Shown: positions 26,951 to 36,094 of the stretch, one piece after another
Numbering within the stretch: the stretch's first letter is position 1
How the letters are laid out: each line of letters starts with the position of its first letter
NCBI RefSeq assembly: GCF_002005305.1
Contig: NZ_CP014782.1
Location: 3,162,001-3,226,000, forward strand
Direction: 5' to 3'
Length of the DNA stretch: 64,000 nucleotides
Origin: Shewanella psychrophila
GTDB lineage: Bacteria; Pseudomonadota; Gammaproteobacteria; Enterobacterales; Shewanellaceae
The notes under the pieces: model-generated
Told to the model about the DNA's origin: nothing
Database searches by the model: none
The model's input: only the letters and a program-made list of their open reading frames with translations
Translations under genes and position numbers: made by a program

Positions 26951-27925
26951 TTAACAGCTTGAATTCAACGTCTGCTCCACGACGACTTGAACGGCTAAAG
27001 CTTCCCTAAAACTCGCCAGTTTATGAGGCTTCCCTGTCATCATTTTGGCAACTTCATCAAGCTGTAATGAAACAGCACTGCCCACTTGTCCTATCTCTAT
27101 ATCGTTCCAGCTATCCTGAGTTCCTATACTCAGCTTGTTCCAATCTGAATATCTAATGGCGCGCCTGTCAGTGTATAAAGTCCATTCATTGGTGTCTGGT
27201 GCGGCTCCGCCAATGCCACCACAGACTCTGACGGGAAGATCTCCACAAAGATACTCGGCCATCACATAAGTTTCGCAGCCCTCTTTGGCAAAGGTAACCT
27301 GACCCTTTACTAGCTTCATCTCCCCAAAGAGGCGATGCTGTAGAAATACAAAGTGAGAGAAAACCTCACGAAGAAAACCGCCCTGCTCCCTAGAGCTTAA
27401 CCAGTCAGCAGCAGCCTGCCAATGCCTAGGCCACTGGCTATAGTGAAACCTCATCTCTACTTGCTGCGCTTCCCCATGCCCAACCTCTTCTGCGAGTGAT
27501 AGGAGTTTATCCAGAATTGGACTACTGGCTAACGACAGATTAACCGCCGACATGACTCCAGCGGCTTCAATCTCTTCGACTAACTTATCGGCAGCAGTCA
27601 GATCGACACTGAGGGGCTTTTCGCACCATACCGCCTTCCTCTGAGCTAAGGCTAAACGACAATATTCAATATGAGATGCCGGAGGCGTGGCAATATAAAC
27701 CAGATCGACCCGCTCACATGAAACCAACTCATTCACTGACGCCATCAGTCTGATGCGCCTATATTCAGGCCTAGACATAAACTCAGCAGACGCTGATAAC
27801 AAGTTGGGATCGAAGACAGCTGTCACCTCAAACTCATCATGTGCCAGTGCACCATCTACTACATACTTACCAATAGTACCGAAGCCAATCACTCCGATGC
27901 GTATAATCTTAATATCGACAGACAA
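26951..27925 (-). CDS. Gfo/Idh/MocA-family NAD(P)-dependent dehydrogenase
   Basis: 324 residues. The N-terminal Rossmann domain shows GVIGFGTIGKYVVDG (nucleotide binding), VDLVYIATPPASHIEY and the family motif AVWCEKPLSVDL with the catalytic Lys. The C-terminal domain carries the substrate-binding region and ends with a conserved-looking helix. Such enzymes oxidise or reduce sugars, inositol or related alcohols. The substrate is not evident, and no sugar operon lies beside it. It appears to be transcribed alone; ATG (or the closely following start) at 27925. Confidence 0.85.
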   Translation of the reverse strand: MSVDIKIIRIGVIGFGTIGKYVVDGALAHDEFEVTAVFDPNLLSASAEFMSRPEYRRIRLMASVNELVSCERVDLVYIATPPASHIEYCRLALAQRKAVWCEKPLSVDLTAADKLVEEIEAAGVMSAVNLSLASSPILDKLLSLAEEVGHGEAQQVEMRFHYSQWPRHWQAAADWLSSREQGGFLREVFSHFVFLQHRLFGEMKLVKGQVTFAKEGCETYVMAEYLCGDLPVRVCGGIGGAAPDTNEWTLYTDRRAIRYSDWNKLSIGTQDSWNDIEIGQVGSAVSLQLDEVAKMMTGKPHKLASFREALAVQVVVEQTLNSSC

Positions 27926-28077
27926 AAATTACTCTCCATGTATGCTCTTCTAGGTTCTAGCCTTCAAAATAGATTACCAAATATGTTGGCTTAGAAAACA
28001 GAAATGATGCTAAAGGAAAGTAAATGTATGAATGGTCAATGAATTGCTGTGGTGAGTTATAGCATTCGGGGGCAGAT

Positions 28078-28105
28078 CCTGAATAGCCGCATCGGGCTAT
28101 TCAGG
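28078..28105. repeat. 11-bp hairpin in the long spacer
   Basis: CCTGAATAGCC and its exact inverse around the loop GCATCG. GC-rich relative to its surroundings and not followed by Ts, so it is not an ordinary terminator; a structured RNA element or palindromic repeat is possible. Confidence 0.55.
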
Positions 28106-28587
28106 GGTAACGGCTTTTGATTAAGCAGGCGCTAACAAGCCAACCAAAACCACATATCACCTAATCACAATCAAATAAGATACGTGAGGTGAATAGGCTT
28201 TAAAGGCCGTCTGCGACTTCTAGTGAGTATCATCACAAGGGTGACAACAAGCTCTAGGAAGATCTAAAAGTCATTTGGCTGAGGTTAATAACTAACTTAA
28301 CAATAGCCCTATACAGAACAGCATTCTAAAACCATCTACGGGAACTCCTGACTATAGACTAGTTTTCACGCCTGTGCATAAGTTTGTGCGTAAAACTGTA
28401 CTAATTTTCAAGATGGATAATCGAAACATAAGGAGCTCAACATTTTTACCTTTAAATTATATAGATAAGTTAAATATAAAAAAGCTAACTAGAGCCGCTC
28501 CCATACTGACGCACCAGTACACCTATGTGGATAAAAGGTGTAATTTAATACTTATGACCAACTCCAGAATTTGAAAAACGGCCAAAA

Positions 28588-28616
28588 GAAAAGAGCCAGA
28601 ACATCTGGCTCTTTTC
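28588..28616 (-). terminator. Terminator of the cysJIH operon
   Basis: A perfect 13-bp stem (GAAAAGAGCCAGA) with a 3-base loop; on the minus strand it is followed by TTTTCTTTT. It lies 47 bases past the cysH stop. Confidence 0.9.
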
Positions 28617-28662
28617 TAATGTCTATTACTGATATGTGTATAACTAATGCATAACCTTGCTT

Positions 28663-29433
28663 CTATATCTCGAAGTGCAGGCCACACTCACGCTTGAGAC
28701 CATTGAAACGAGTATCCTCTTCACTCATACCCAGCTCTAATGGCTTGCTAGAATGTGTGTCACCCACAGAAACATAACCTTGCTCCCATAGAGGGTGGTA
28801 AGGCAGGTCATGCTCAGTTAAGTATTCATGCACATCCTTGTTACTCCAATCTAAGATCGGCAAGATCTTATAGCGGGAACCATGAATAGCCAAAATAGGC
28901 AAAGCTTCTCTAGTACTGGATTGGCTGCGGCGCAATCCCGCAAACCAAGTACCTACACTCAAGTCATCGAGGGCACGCTGCATTGGCTCGACCTTGTTCA
29001 TGCGGTTATATTGATCTAATCCATCCAAGCCCTTCTCCCACAACTGGCCAAATCGCGCCTCCTGCCAGGCAGGGGTTATGGGTGATGCAAATATCTTAAG
29101 GTTCAACGATAAACGCTCACTCAATTCATCGATAAACCGATAGGTTTCGGGAAACAGGTAACCGGTATCGGTCAAGATAACCGGAATATCCGGTTTCTCT
29201 GTGCTGACAAGGTTTAACATCACTGCACCTTGAATACCAAAACTCGACGATAACGCATGGTTACCCGGGAGGTATTTCAATCCCCAAGCCACCCTTTGCC
29301 CGGGAGTCAAACCTCCCAAGAAACGGTTGATACGCTCAAGCTCACTCTTCTGCTCGACTGCCGGCGCAGTTAACAGCGCTAACAACTCTTGTGAAGAAAC
29401 CACCGTTTCAACCTGATAATTAGATTCAGGCAT
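28663..29433 (-). CDS. cysH: Phosphoadenylylsulfate (PAPS) reductase
   Basis: About 256 residues. It reduces PAPS to sulfite with thioredoxin. The PP-loop is ALSSSFGIQGAV, and the family motif near the C-terminus is KRECGLHFEI with the catalytic Cys. One such Cys and no extra iron-sulfur Cys pairs suggest a PAPS rather than APS reductase. It is the last gene of cysJIH; the chosen ATG overlaps the cysI stop by eight bases, so translation is probably coupled. Upstream starts within cysI (29469 and 29448) are possible but less likely. Confidence 0.95.
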   Translation of the reverse strand: MPESNYQVETVVSSQELLALLTAPAVEQKSELERINRFLGGLTPGQRVAWGLKYLPGNHALSSSFGIQGAVMLNLVSTEKPDIPVILTDTGYLFPETYRFIDELSERLSLNLKIFASPITPAWQEARFGQLWEKGLDGLDQYNRMNKVEPMQRALDDLSVGTWFAGLRRSQSSTREALPILAIHGSRYKILPILDWSNKDVHEYLTEHDLPYHPLWEQGYVSVGDTHSSKPLELGMSEEDTRFNGLKRECGLHFEI

Positions 29434-31177
29434 TACTACTCTGTCCATGAAAATCCTTAGCGGCATCAATTACCGCTGCCACGACGCCTATGCGTACCGT
29501 GAAATTACCAAAGGTTTCACCCTCTTCTTTCTCGCTCACGTATCTGGCAAACAAATTATCCAGCTCAGATAAAATCTCTGCTTCTTGAATATTTTCGCGA
29601 TAGAGTTTATTTAAACGTGTACCTTCGAAGCTCGCGCCTAGATATAGGTTATAGCGACCCGGCGCCTTACCTACCAGGCCGATTTCCGCCGCAAAAGGTC
29701 TTGCACAACCATTAGGGCAACCCGTCATACGGATAACAATGCCTTGATCCAAGAAGCCATGCTTTTCCTGCAATGACTCTACTTGCGTCAGAAAGTCCGG
29801 AAAGTAACGCTCGGCTTCGGCCATGGCAAGAGCACAAGTAGGCAGTGCAACACAGGCAATTGAGCGACCTCGAGTTTGCGTGATCAATTTCCCCATCAAA
29901 CCATGGCTACGGGCTAAGCCTTCAATTTCTACCTTATCCTCTTCGGCAACACCGGCTATGATAAAGTTTTGATTAGAGGTCATACGGAAATCACCCTTGT
30001 GTATCTTGGCAATTTCCCTTAATCCAGTTTGCAGAGGCTGACCCGGCAGGTCCTTGATGCGTCCACCTTCGATGAATAGCGTCAGGTGCCACTGGTTATC
30101 AACACCTTTTATCCAACCATAACGGTCGCCGCGATCGCCGATGATCACGTCACGTTTGGCTTCAAATTTAACCCCTGCACGCTTCTCTACTTCGGCTTTA
30201 AATGCCTCATAGCCATACTTGACTATGGTGTACTTGAGTCTCGAAAGTTTACGGTTAGAACGATTACCCCAGTCACGCTGGACTTTTAATATCGCCTCGG
30301 CAAACTTCAATGTATCTTCGGCCTTAATAAAGCCGAAATCATCGGCAAGACGAGGAAAGGTCTGTACTTCACCATGGGTAGAACCCATGCCACCGCCGGC
30401 CACTAAATTAAAGCCGATAAGCTCACCTTCTTCCGCTACCGCAATAAAACCCAGATCATTGGTGTATACGTCTACATCATTATCCGGCGGTACGGCCACG
30501 GCCATCTTAAACTTACGTGGCAAGTACGTCTTGCCATATACAGGCTCAACATCATCGCCTTCGCTGGTCACAACCTTGTCATCCCCCAGCCAAATCTCGG
30601 CGTATGCCTTAGTACGTGGCAAGTAGTTATCCGACAATTTCTTGGCCCAATAGAAGGCCTGTTCGTGCAGACGCGACTCGACAGGGTTTGGATTACACAT
30701 CACATTACGGTTCACGTCACCACAGGCGGCAATCGAATCCAATGCCTTACTGTCCAGGCTCTGGATCAAGGTTCTCAAATTACGCTTAGAGATACCATGA
30801 TACTGAAATGTCTGACGAGTGGTCAGGCGAATGCTGTTAGAGCTGGTCAAAGTTGAGGAGATTTCATCGACACCTAACCACTGTTCCGGCGAACACACAC
30901 CACCAGCTACACGTGCACGTAACATGAAGCTATAAAGTGGCTCCAGTTTCTGCTCTTTACGTTCATTTCTTAAATCACGATCATCTTGCTGGTAAAAACC
31001 ATGGAATTTAATCAGCTGCTGATCGCCTTCACTAAATGATCCCGTGACAGCAGTATCTAAGCCTTCCTCAATGGTGCCTCTCAGAAAATTACTGTCGGTT
31101 TTAAGGTGCTCATTGACTGATAATGGCTCTGCTTGCTCTACACTTTTATTCTCTGACATGGCTATCGCCTCACTCAT
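29426..31177 (-). CDS. cysI: Sulfite reductase hemoprotein beta subunit
   Basis: 583 residues. It reduces sulfite to sulfide with six electrons, using a sirohaem-coupled 4Fe-4S cluster. Cluster ligands are in CVALPTCALAMAEAERY and TGCPNGCARP. The N-terminal region with SNFLRGTIEEGL and GVCSPEQW and the sirohaem-binding Arg/Lys-rich segments are present. The length is as expected for CysI. It lies between cysJ and cysH in one direction and ends inside the cysH start. Sirohaem supply depends on CobA-type enzymes such as the one at 19-20 kb. Confidence 0.97.
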   Translation of the reverse strand: MSEAIAMSENKSVEQAEPLSVNEHLKTDSNFLRGTIEEGLDTAVTGSFSEGDQQLIKFHGFYQQDDRDLRNERKEQKLEPLYSFMLRARVAGGVCSPEQWLGVDEISSTLTSSNSIRLTTRQTFQYHGISKRNLRTLIQSLDSKALDSIAACGDVNRNVMCNPNPVESRLHEQAFYWAKKLSDNYLPRTKAYAEIWLGDDKVVTSEGDDVEPVYGKTYLPRKFKMAVAVPPDNDVDVYTNDLGFIAVAEEGELIGFNLVAGGGMGSTHGEVQTFPRLADDFGFIKAEDTLKFAEAILKVQRDWGNRSNRKLSRLKYTIVKYGYEAFKAEVEKRAGVKFEAKRDVIIGDRGDRYGWIKGVDNQWHLTLFIEGGRIKDLPGQPLQTGLREIAKIHKGDFRMTSNQNFIIAGVAEEDKVEIEGLARSHGLMGKLITQTRGRSIACVALPTCALAMAEAERYFPDFLTQVESLQEKHGFLDQGIVIRMTGCPNGCARPFAAEIGLVGKAPGRYNLYLGASFEGTRLNKLYRENIQEAEILSELDNLFARYVSEKEEGETFGNFTVRIGVVAAVIDAAKDFHGQSSNA

Positions 31178-31273
31178 CTCTGTGCGACGCTCTTAATAGG
31201 CACCGCATCTTATATTAGGTTTAAACAGAAGATCCCATCACCGGGTGCTCAGACCCGGCAAGGCTTCTAAATA

Positions 31274-33076
31274 TCAATAGACATCTTTCTGATAACGCTT
31301 GTCGCTGCGTAAGTTCTCAAAGTAGGCTTCGGCCTCTTCTTCGGTTTTACCACCAAACTTCACCGCGATATCCAACAATGCCTGATGGACATCTTTCGCC
31401 ATACGCTCTGCATCACCACAAATATAGAAATGCGCGCCGGACTCAAGCCATTTCCATAGCTCTTCACCTTGCTCGGCGATTCTGTGCTGCACATATATCT
31501 TGTGAGCTTGATCTCTAGAAAAAGCTAAATCAATCCGAGATAGCGAGCCATCTTTAAGGTACTGCTGCCACTCAGTTTGGTAGAGAAAGTCCTGCTCGAA
31601 ATGTGGGTTACCGAAGATAAGCCAGCTATTGCCTTCGATGCCTTGAGCCGCACGCTCTTGCATAAAGGCTCTAAACGGTGCAATACCTGTCCCCGGCCCC
31701 ACCATAATCACTGGCGTCTCAGGGCTTTCTGGCAGTCTGAAATGCTTATTAGGTTCGACATAAACTTTTACCTCTGCCCCTTCATCTGCCTGAGCTAAGA
31801 ACTGTGAAGCACCACCAAACCTTGATTCTCCTTCACGTTTATCCTCGACTAAGGCAACGGTCAAGTGTACTTCAGACTCGACTTCGGACTGGCTAGAAGC
31901 AATTGAATAGAGGCGAGGTGTAATAGGACGCAACATGGCTAACAGTTGAGTAGAGGTCACTTCTGCGCTGTAATTAGAGACTAGATCCGCTAGCTGATTA
32001 TTTCGCACAAACTGACGAGTCAGCTCTTTGTCATCACTAATACTAACTAACTCAGCATTTCCACTAAGTGCGGCCCAATCTTTAATCAGACCGGGATAAA
32101 GCTGAGTCAGCTCTTTTTTCTCGATTAAGGCTTGCTTGAGAGATAGTGCATCTTTGCCCACAGTAACGGCTTCATCACCGTTCAGGGATAATTTAGTTAG
32201 TAGCTCTTCGACTAAGGTTTCTGTATTGGTAAACCAAACTCCTAGTGCATCACCGGCTTGGTAACTCAACCCAGACTCACCTAAGTCAATTTCGACGTGT
32301 CTTACGTCACGATCAGAATCTCGGCCCGTTAACTTCTGACTGACGAGAAGCTCTGCAGTATAAGGCTTCTGCTTAGTAAATTCATTTGTTGCTGCACCTG
32401 GTATGCCCGTACCAGACAGAGAAACAACACTCGCACCTGAAATTTCGATGAGCGGCTTAACGGCTTCCAGCACACTCTCGTGCCACTGATCAGCGGTCAA
32501 TTCATAGTCAACATCACACTCAACCAGAGCTTGAAGTGGCTTAGCGCCTAATGCAGATAGGCGGTCATCAAAGTCTTTACCTGTCTGGCAGAAAAATTCA
32601 TAACTCGAATCTCCTAGAGCCAACACGGAATAGTTTAGGTTTTCTAACTTAGGCGCTCGCTTAGATGCCAGGAACTTATGCAGTTCGATGGCATCATCAG
32701 GCGCTTCGCCTTCTCCATGAGTACTCACAACGGCTAGCAATATGGTTTCTTGCTTAAGTTGACGGATCTTGTAATCCCCCATAGAAGCAAGATTAACGGC
32801 GTACCCTTGGGCTTGAGCCTTCGCAGCCAGCTCACTTGCTACCCCACGACCATTACCAGTTTGACTACCATATAAAATAGTAATGGTCTGTGCCGGAGCA
32901 CTCTGAGCAACAGTTTCGCTACCAAGAGGATTAACTCCTTGCTCGGCAGTAGCAGATAAATATCCGCTTACCCATGCAAGTTGCACGGCACTCAGCTCAG
33001 CGGTGAGCTGCTTTAACTTATTCACCTGCACTTCTGACAGTGGCGAAGCGAGTGATGAAAGCTCTTTTAACAACAT
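31274..33076 (-). CDS. cysJ: Sulfite reductase flavoprotein alpha subunit
   Basis: 600 residues, as usual for CysJ. The flavodoxin-like FMN domain has ILYGSQTGNGRGVASEL, the FAD domain has RLYSIASSQSE, and the NADPH site has VGPGTGIAPFRAFMQERA and FGNPHFEQDFLY. The C-terminus RYQKDVY is typical. It carries electrons from NADPH through FAD and FMN to CysI. It is the first gene of the operon, 96 bases before cysI. The divergent neighbour is the barrel gene at 33.3 kb, so CysB-type control would lie in 33077-33325, where I see no clear site. Confidence 0.96.
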   Translation of the reverse strand: MLLKELSSLASPLSEVQVNKLKQLTAELSAVQLAWVSGYLSATAEQGVNPLGSETVAQSAPAQTITILYGSQTGNGRGVASELAAKAQAQGYAVNLASMGDYKIRQLKQETILLAVVSTHGEGEAPDDAIELHKFLASKRAPKLENLNYSVLALGDSSYEFFCQTGKDFDDRLSALGAKPLQALVECDVDYELTADQWHESVLEAVKPLIEISGASVVSLSGTGIPGAATNEFTKQKPYTAELLVSQKLTGRDSDRDVRHVEIDLGESGLSYQAGDALGVWFTNTETLVEELLTKLSLNGDEAVTVGKDALSLKQALIEKKELTQLYPGLIKDWAALSGNAELVSISDDKELTRQFVRNNQLADLVSNYSAEVTSTQLLAMLRPITPRLYSIASSQSEVESEVHLTVALVEDKREGESRFGGASQFLAQADEGAEVKVYVEPNKHFRLPESPETPVIMVGPGTGIAPFRAFMQERAAQGIEGNSWLIFGNPHFEQDFLYQTEWQQYLKDGSLSRIDLAFSRDQAHKIYVQHRIAEQGEELWKWLESGAHFYICGDAERMAKDVHQALLDIAVKFGGKTEEEAEAYFENLRSDKRYQKDVY

Positions 33077-33325
33077 GGGTACGGCCCTATATCAGTGTAA
33101 TGTCAGTTAGCTTAGCGCCTATCAAGAAAAGCAAAAAAGAATAAAATCTGATTTTTAATACTTTTTTGGAATATAGGCCGGGTTATTTTTGAACACTGAG
33201 AGCAGCAAATTGATTAATCTGTGATTGCATTCAGCATAGATACAGATAAGTTAAGAGATAATAATTCTTTTAACTTTCTGTTTTCATTTTATACTAGCCA
33301 AATAAAGACCTCTAAAAACAACCCT

Positions 33326-34738
33326 ATGAATAATCATTCTTTACTCCTATCGTCAACACAACTGTTTGCTCAACCTCTCGCCTTATCCCTAGCGCTATTT
33401 AGCGGGTTGGCACAATCATCTGAGCACAGTGATACGCAAGCGTCTCAAGCTGATGAGCCACCAGCTAAAATTTATGCCACTCAATTCCAGACGGAAAACT
33501 GGGGGCTTGGGATAGGCGTGAGAAGGGGGGATATTCCCTTTGTTGCGGAAGATGACGAGGTATACGATGTGCTACCGATGATAAAATATCGCAACGATTA
33601 TTTCTTCATCAACGGCATGGAAGCCGGTGCACATCTGTGGAAGAATGATGAGCATCAGGTTAACCTCTATACCCGCTTTCGTTTCGTCGACATACCACAG
33701 GAACTCCAGAATGAATCTCAATCTCAGGCCTTCGACTTAGGCCTACAATATCGCTTCCTCCTGGACGCCTGGGAATTTGACGTTGCCTTCATGTCTGACT
33801 CAAATAAGCGTAGCTATGGCTATACCCGAACTCAATATCATTGGGAATATGGCGATTGGTATCTTAACCCCTATGCCGAGTTTCAATGGAAGAGTGCAGG
33901 TTTCAACCAACACTATTACGGCTTAGATCAATATGAAACGGGTGGCGGGATTGAATTTAATGCAGGCATTAAGACCAGATATCACCTCTATAGCAACTTG
34001 TATCTACTTGGACAGTTTGGTGTGGGTCGTATAGATGATGAGACGGCTAACCTGCCGACCATGGATACTCAATATCAATTTGAATCCTTTCTCGGTTTCG
34101 GTTTCTTTCCGGACTTCAGTAATAAAAGCGCTAAGAGCAAGGCCACTAAGGTCGAATCGAGAGTTTCAGCCTCTAATGGCAGCGATGGTGAGTTTATCCG
34201 TGTTGCACATGGCTGGGCCACGCCTTCGAACCTGAACGCTATCTTCTCCTGGCAGACCCAAACAGATCCCTATAATAATCAATTCACTTCGGTATTCTAC
34301 GGTACGCGTCTCACCGACACTCTGTTTAACTTTCCTATTGAACTCTACTTCACACCTGGCTTAGTTTGGCATCATGACTCCGAGGTACAGAGTAACCTGG
34401 CCGAAGGCGTCGTCGCGATCAAAGCCTTCTACACCTTCGAATTTGGCCCTAGATGGCGCTTGGGTGTCGCGGAAGGTCTATCCTATGTATCAAGCGTCAC
34501 ATATATAGAAGGCTCGGAGCTGGAAGAAAAAGGTTATAAGCCATCCAAACTTCTTAACTATCTGGATTTCTCCTTAGATGTAAATATGGGCGATCTATTT
34601 AATAACCGCACCATGGACAAGATGTGGCTGGGTTACAGCATACACCACAGATCCGGTATCTATGAGAAAAGCTCAGCCTTTGGCCGCATTGGTGGGGGGA
34701 GTAACTACCAATCTTTGTACCTGCAGTGGCACTTTTAA
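33326..34738 (+). CDS. Two-domain barrel: MipA/OmpV plus PagL-like C-terminal domain
   Basis: About 470 residues. The signal peptide starts at MNNHSLLL and ends near SGLAQS; the frame opens 35 residues earlier, but that extension is not signal-like. Residues about 40-290 resemble MipA/OmpV outer membrane barrels (WGLGIGVRRGDIPF, DVLPMIKYRNDYF). A polar linker (KSAKSKATKVESRVSASNG) leads to a second beta-rich domain. This ends with GYSIHHRSGIYEKSS at residues 437-451 and YLQWHF, reminiscent of PagL lipid A deacylases (an H-x-S catalytic pair at H441 and S443). The fusion is inferred by eye. It is divergent from cysJ and ends at the 34874 terminator. Confidence 0.7.
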   Translation: MNNHSLLLSSTQLFAQPLALSLALFSGLAQSSEHSDTQASQADEPPAKIYATQFQTENWGLGIGVRRGDIPFVAEDDEVYDVLPMIKYRNDYFFINGMEAGAHLWKNDEHQVNLYTRFRFVDIPQELQNESQSQAFDLGLQYRFLLDAWEFDVAFMSDSNKRSYGYTRTQYHWEYGDWYLNPYAEFQWKSAGFNQHYYGLDQYETGGGIEFNAGIKTRYHLYSNLYLLGQFGVGRIDDETANLPTMDTQYQFESFLGFGFFPDFSNKSAKSKATKVESRVSASNGSDGEFIRVAHGWATPSNLNAIFSWQTQTDPYNNQFTSVFYGTRLTDTLFNFPIELYFTPGLVWHHDSEVQSNLAEGVVAIKAFYTFEFGPRWRLGVAEGLSYVSSVTYIEGSELEEKGYKPSKLLNYLDFSLDVNMGDLFNNRTMDKMWLGYSIHHRSGIYEKSSAFGRIGGGSNYQSLYLQWHF

Positions 34739-34750
34739 CCTGTTATCGAT

Positions 34751-34777
34751 AAAAAGGCTGCAAACGCAGTAATGCCG
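34751..34777. repeat. 27-base inverted element, left copy
   Basis: AAAAAGGCTGC, AAAC and GCAGTAATGCCG. Apart from the AAAC loop it is the exact inverse of 34945-34971, 168 bases away. Each copy also holds a small hairpin GCTGC-AAAC-GCAG. Confidence 0.75.
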
Positions 34778-34873
34778 ATCACTTAGTCACTATTTTGCAT
34801 AGATAATCACTTTTTATTCACTTTCTGAATTAACGGAATTTGTGTAGCAATCATTGACTAACAGCAGAACGAG

Positions 34874-34925
34874 TAAGGGCTACAGCCAGATTTAGATTAA
34901 ATCCCCTGTAGCCCTTATTTTATCA
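34874..34925 (+). terminator. Terminator of the barrel gene
   Basis: A perfect 12-bp stem (TAAGGGCTACAG at 34874-34885, inverted at 34906-34917) with a 20-base loop, then TTTTATC. It lies between the two copies of the 27-base inverted element. Confidence 0.75.
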
Positions 34926-34944
34926 ATATTTTTTCTTAACTTAC

Positions 34945-34971
34945 CGGCATTACTGCAAACGCAGCCTTTTT
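34945..34971. repeat. 27-base inverted element, right copy
   Basis: CGGCATTACTGC, AAAC and GCAGCCTTTTT, the inverse of 34751-34777. It ends about 30 bases before the end of the rhomboid gene, whose T-rich flank could serve as a terminator. Confidence 0.75.
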
Positions 34972-34999
34972 TAGTTTTTCAACCCAAAAGTATCAAGGA

Positions 35000-36082
35000 T
35001 TAACGCGTAACCTTCACCTCGGGCTCATTGAGCATAGCCAAAATAGGGTTACTTTCCATCACCTTGCCTTTCAATAAAGTACCTATGATAAGCCCGGCCA
35101 CAAATCCGCCGATATGCGCCCAATAGGCAACGCCTTCCCCTGCCATCATTAAACCAAGAATATTGAACACCAACCAAATAGCAAAAAATGCCATAGGGCT
35201 CAATTTCTTCTGATAAACGACAAACATAAAGGTCAAACTCGCATGACGGAACCAGAGCAAATACATGCCAAACAGCCCGGCAATGGCACCGCTGGCTCCC
35301 ACCATATAGATACCAGATGTTGGATCGGCAGCAATTTGAGCCGCCGCTGCAGCAAGACCACATAGGAGATATAGGCCTAAAAATCGTAATCGTCCTAAAG
35401 AGTCTTCAAGATTGTCTCCTACCACATAGAGGAAATACATATTGCCAGCAAGATGTATCAGGTCCCCATGGAGGAACATATGACTCAACAGGGTCCATGT
35501 ATGAGTGCCGCTGACAATGTCACTAGCTCGCATGGCAAAGTGATCAAACACACTGTCTGTCATCTCAAAATCGAAACCATATGCCGCAAAGATACAAATA
35601 TTCAATGCTAATAATAGATAAGTGATCGATGGTTGACGCTTAGGCTTAATATTAAATTCCACAGGCATTTGCGAAAGAAACTGAAACAACCAGGTCTTGG
35701 TGCTTATTTTGGCATCTAACTCAGCCAATAACGCTTTAACCTTAGGCGATTGAACCACTTTAGTTCGCTCATGTTCATCTATCCAGACCCCACTACATGT
35801 ATGGCAAACATCAAGCTCAATCTGATAACCATCCATCAGATGGTAATGCTCCATGGTGCAATCACAATGGGCACACTGTCTCTTAGAATGCCCTAAGTGC
35901 TGGCCTAGAGTTTCTTCAACACGCACACAGTCATCGCCATTGTCTGCGTTAGAGAGTGCTCGGTTAAGCTCACCATTTTCAAACCAAATGCCACCACAAG
36001 CCTGGCAACTATCGACTTCCTCTCCGTGAAAGTCATACACTTTCATCTGGATGCTACTGCATCCTGGACATTTCATTGTCAT
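35000..36082 (-). CDS. Rhomboid intramembrane serine protease with two zinc ribbons
   Basis: 360 residues. Two TFIIB-like zinc ribbons come first: CPGC (residues 5-8) with SCQACGGIWFENGEL, then CAHC with DVCHTCSGVWIDEHE. After these come about six membrane helices with the rhomboid catalytic Ser in VGASGAIAG (Ser264), the HFAMR-like L1 region, and the catalytic His in YWAHIGGFVAGLI. It should cut membrane helices of client proteins. The zinc-ribbon head is cytoplasmic and may recognise partners. It follows the small membrane protein gene by 12 bases, a likely two-gene operon. The active-site pair is intact. Confidence 0.93.
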   Translation of the reverse strand: MTMKCPGCSSIQMKVYDFHGEEVDSCQACGGIWFENGELNRALSNADNGDDCVRVEETLGQHLGHSKRQCAHCDCTMEHYHLMDGYQIELDVCHTCSGVWIDEHERTKVVQSPKVKALLAELDAKISTKTWLFQFLSQMPVEFNIKPKRQPSITYLLLALNICIFAAYGFDFEMTDSVFDHFAMRASDIVSGTHTWTLLSHMFLHGDLIHLAGNMYFLYVVGDNLEDSLGRLRFLGLYLLCGLAAAAAQIAADPTSGIYMVGASGAIAGLFGMYLLWFRHASLTFMFVVYQKKLSPMAFFAIWLVFNILGLMMAGEGVAYWAHIGGFVAGLIIGTLLKGKVMESNPILAMLNEPEVKVTR

Positions 36083-36094
36083 CTCTAAATCCTT

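Larger units (their letters stand above)
27926..28662. other. 737-base intergenic region
   Basis: Long AT-rich spacer between the dehydrogenase start and the cysH end. It has an 11-bp hairpin at 28078-28105 and the cysH terminator at 28588-28616. A 66-residue frame at 28374-28574 lacks a ribosome site and looks random. An unannotated small RNA is possible but not shown. Confidence 0.5.

Noticed and set aside
28121..28140. GCGCTAACAAG-like sequence resembling an integron attC end
   Set aside because: No matching partner, cassette structure or integrase nearby.
28374..28574. 66-residue plus-strand frame in the long spacer
   Set aside because: Basic, low-complexity frame without a ribosome site in AT-rich DNA; treated as chance.
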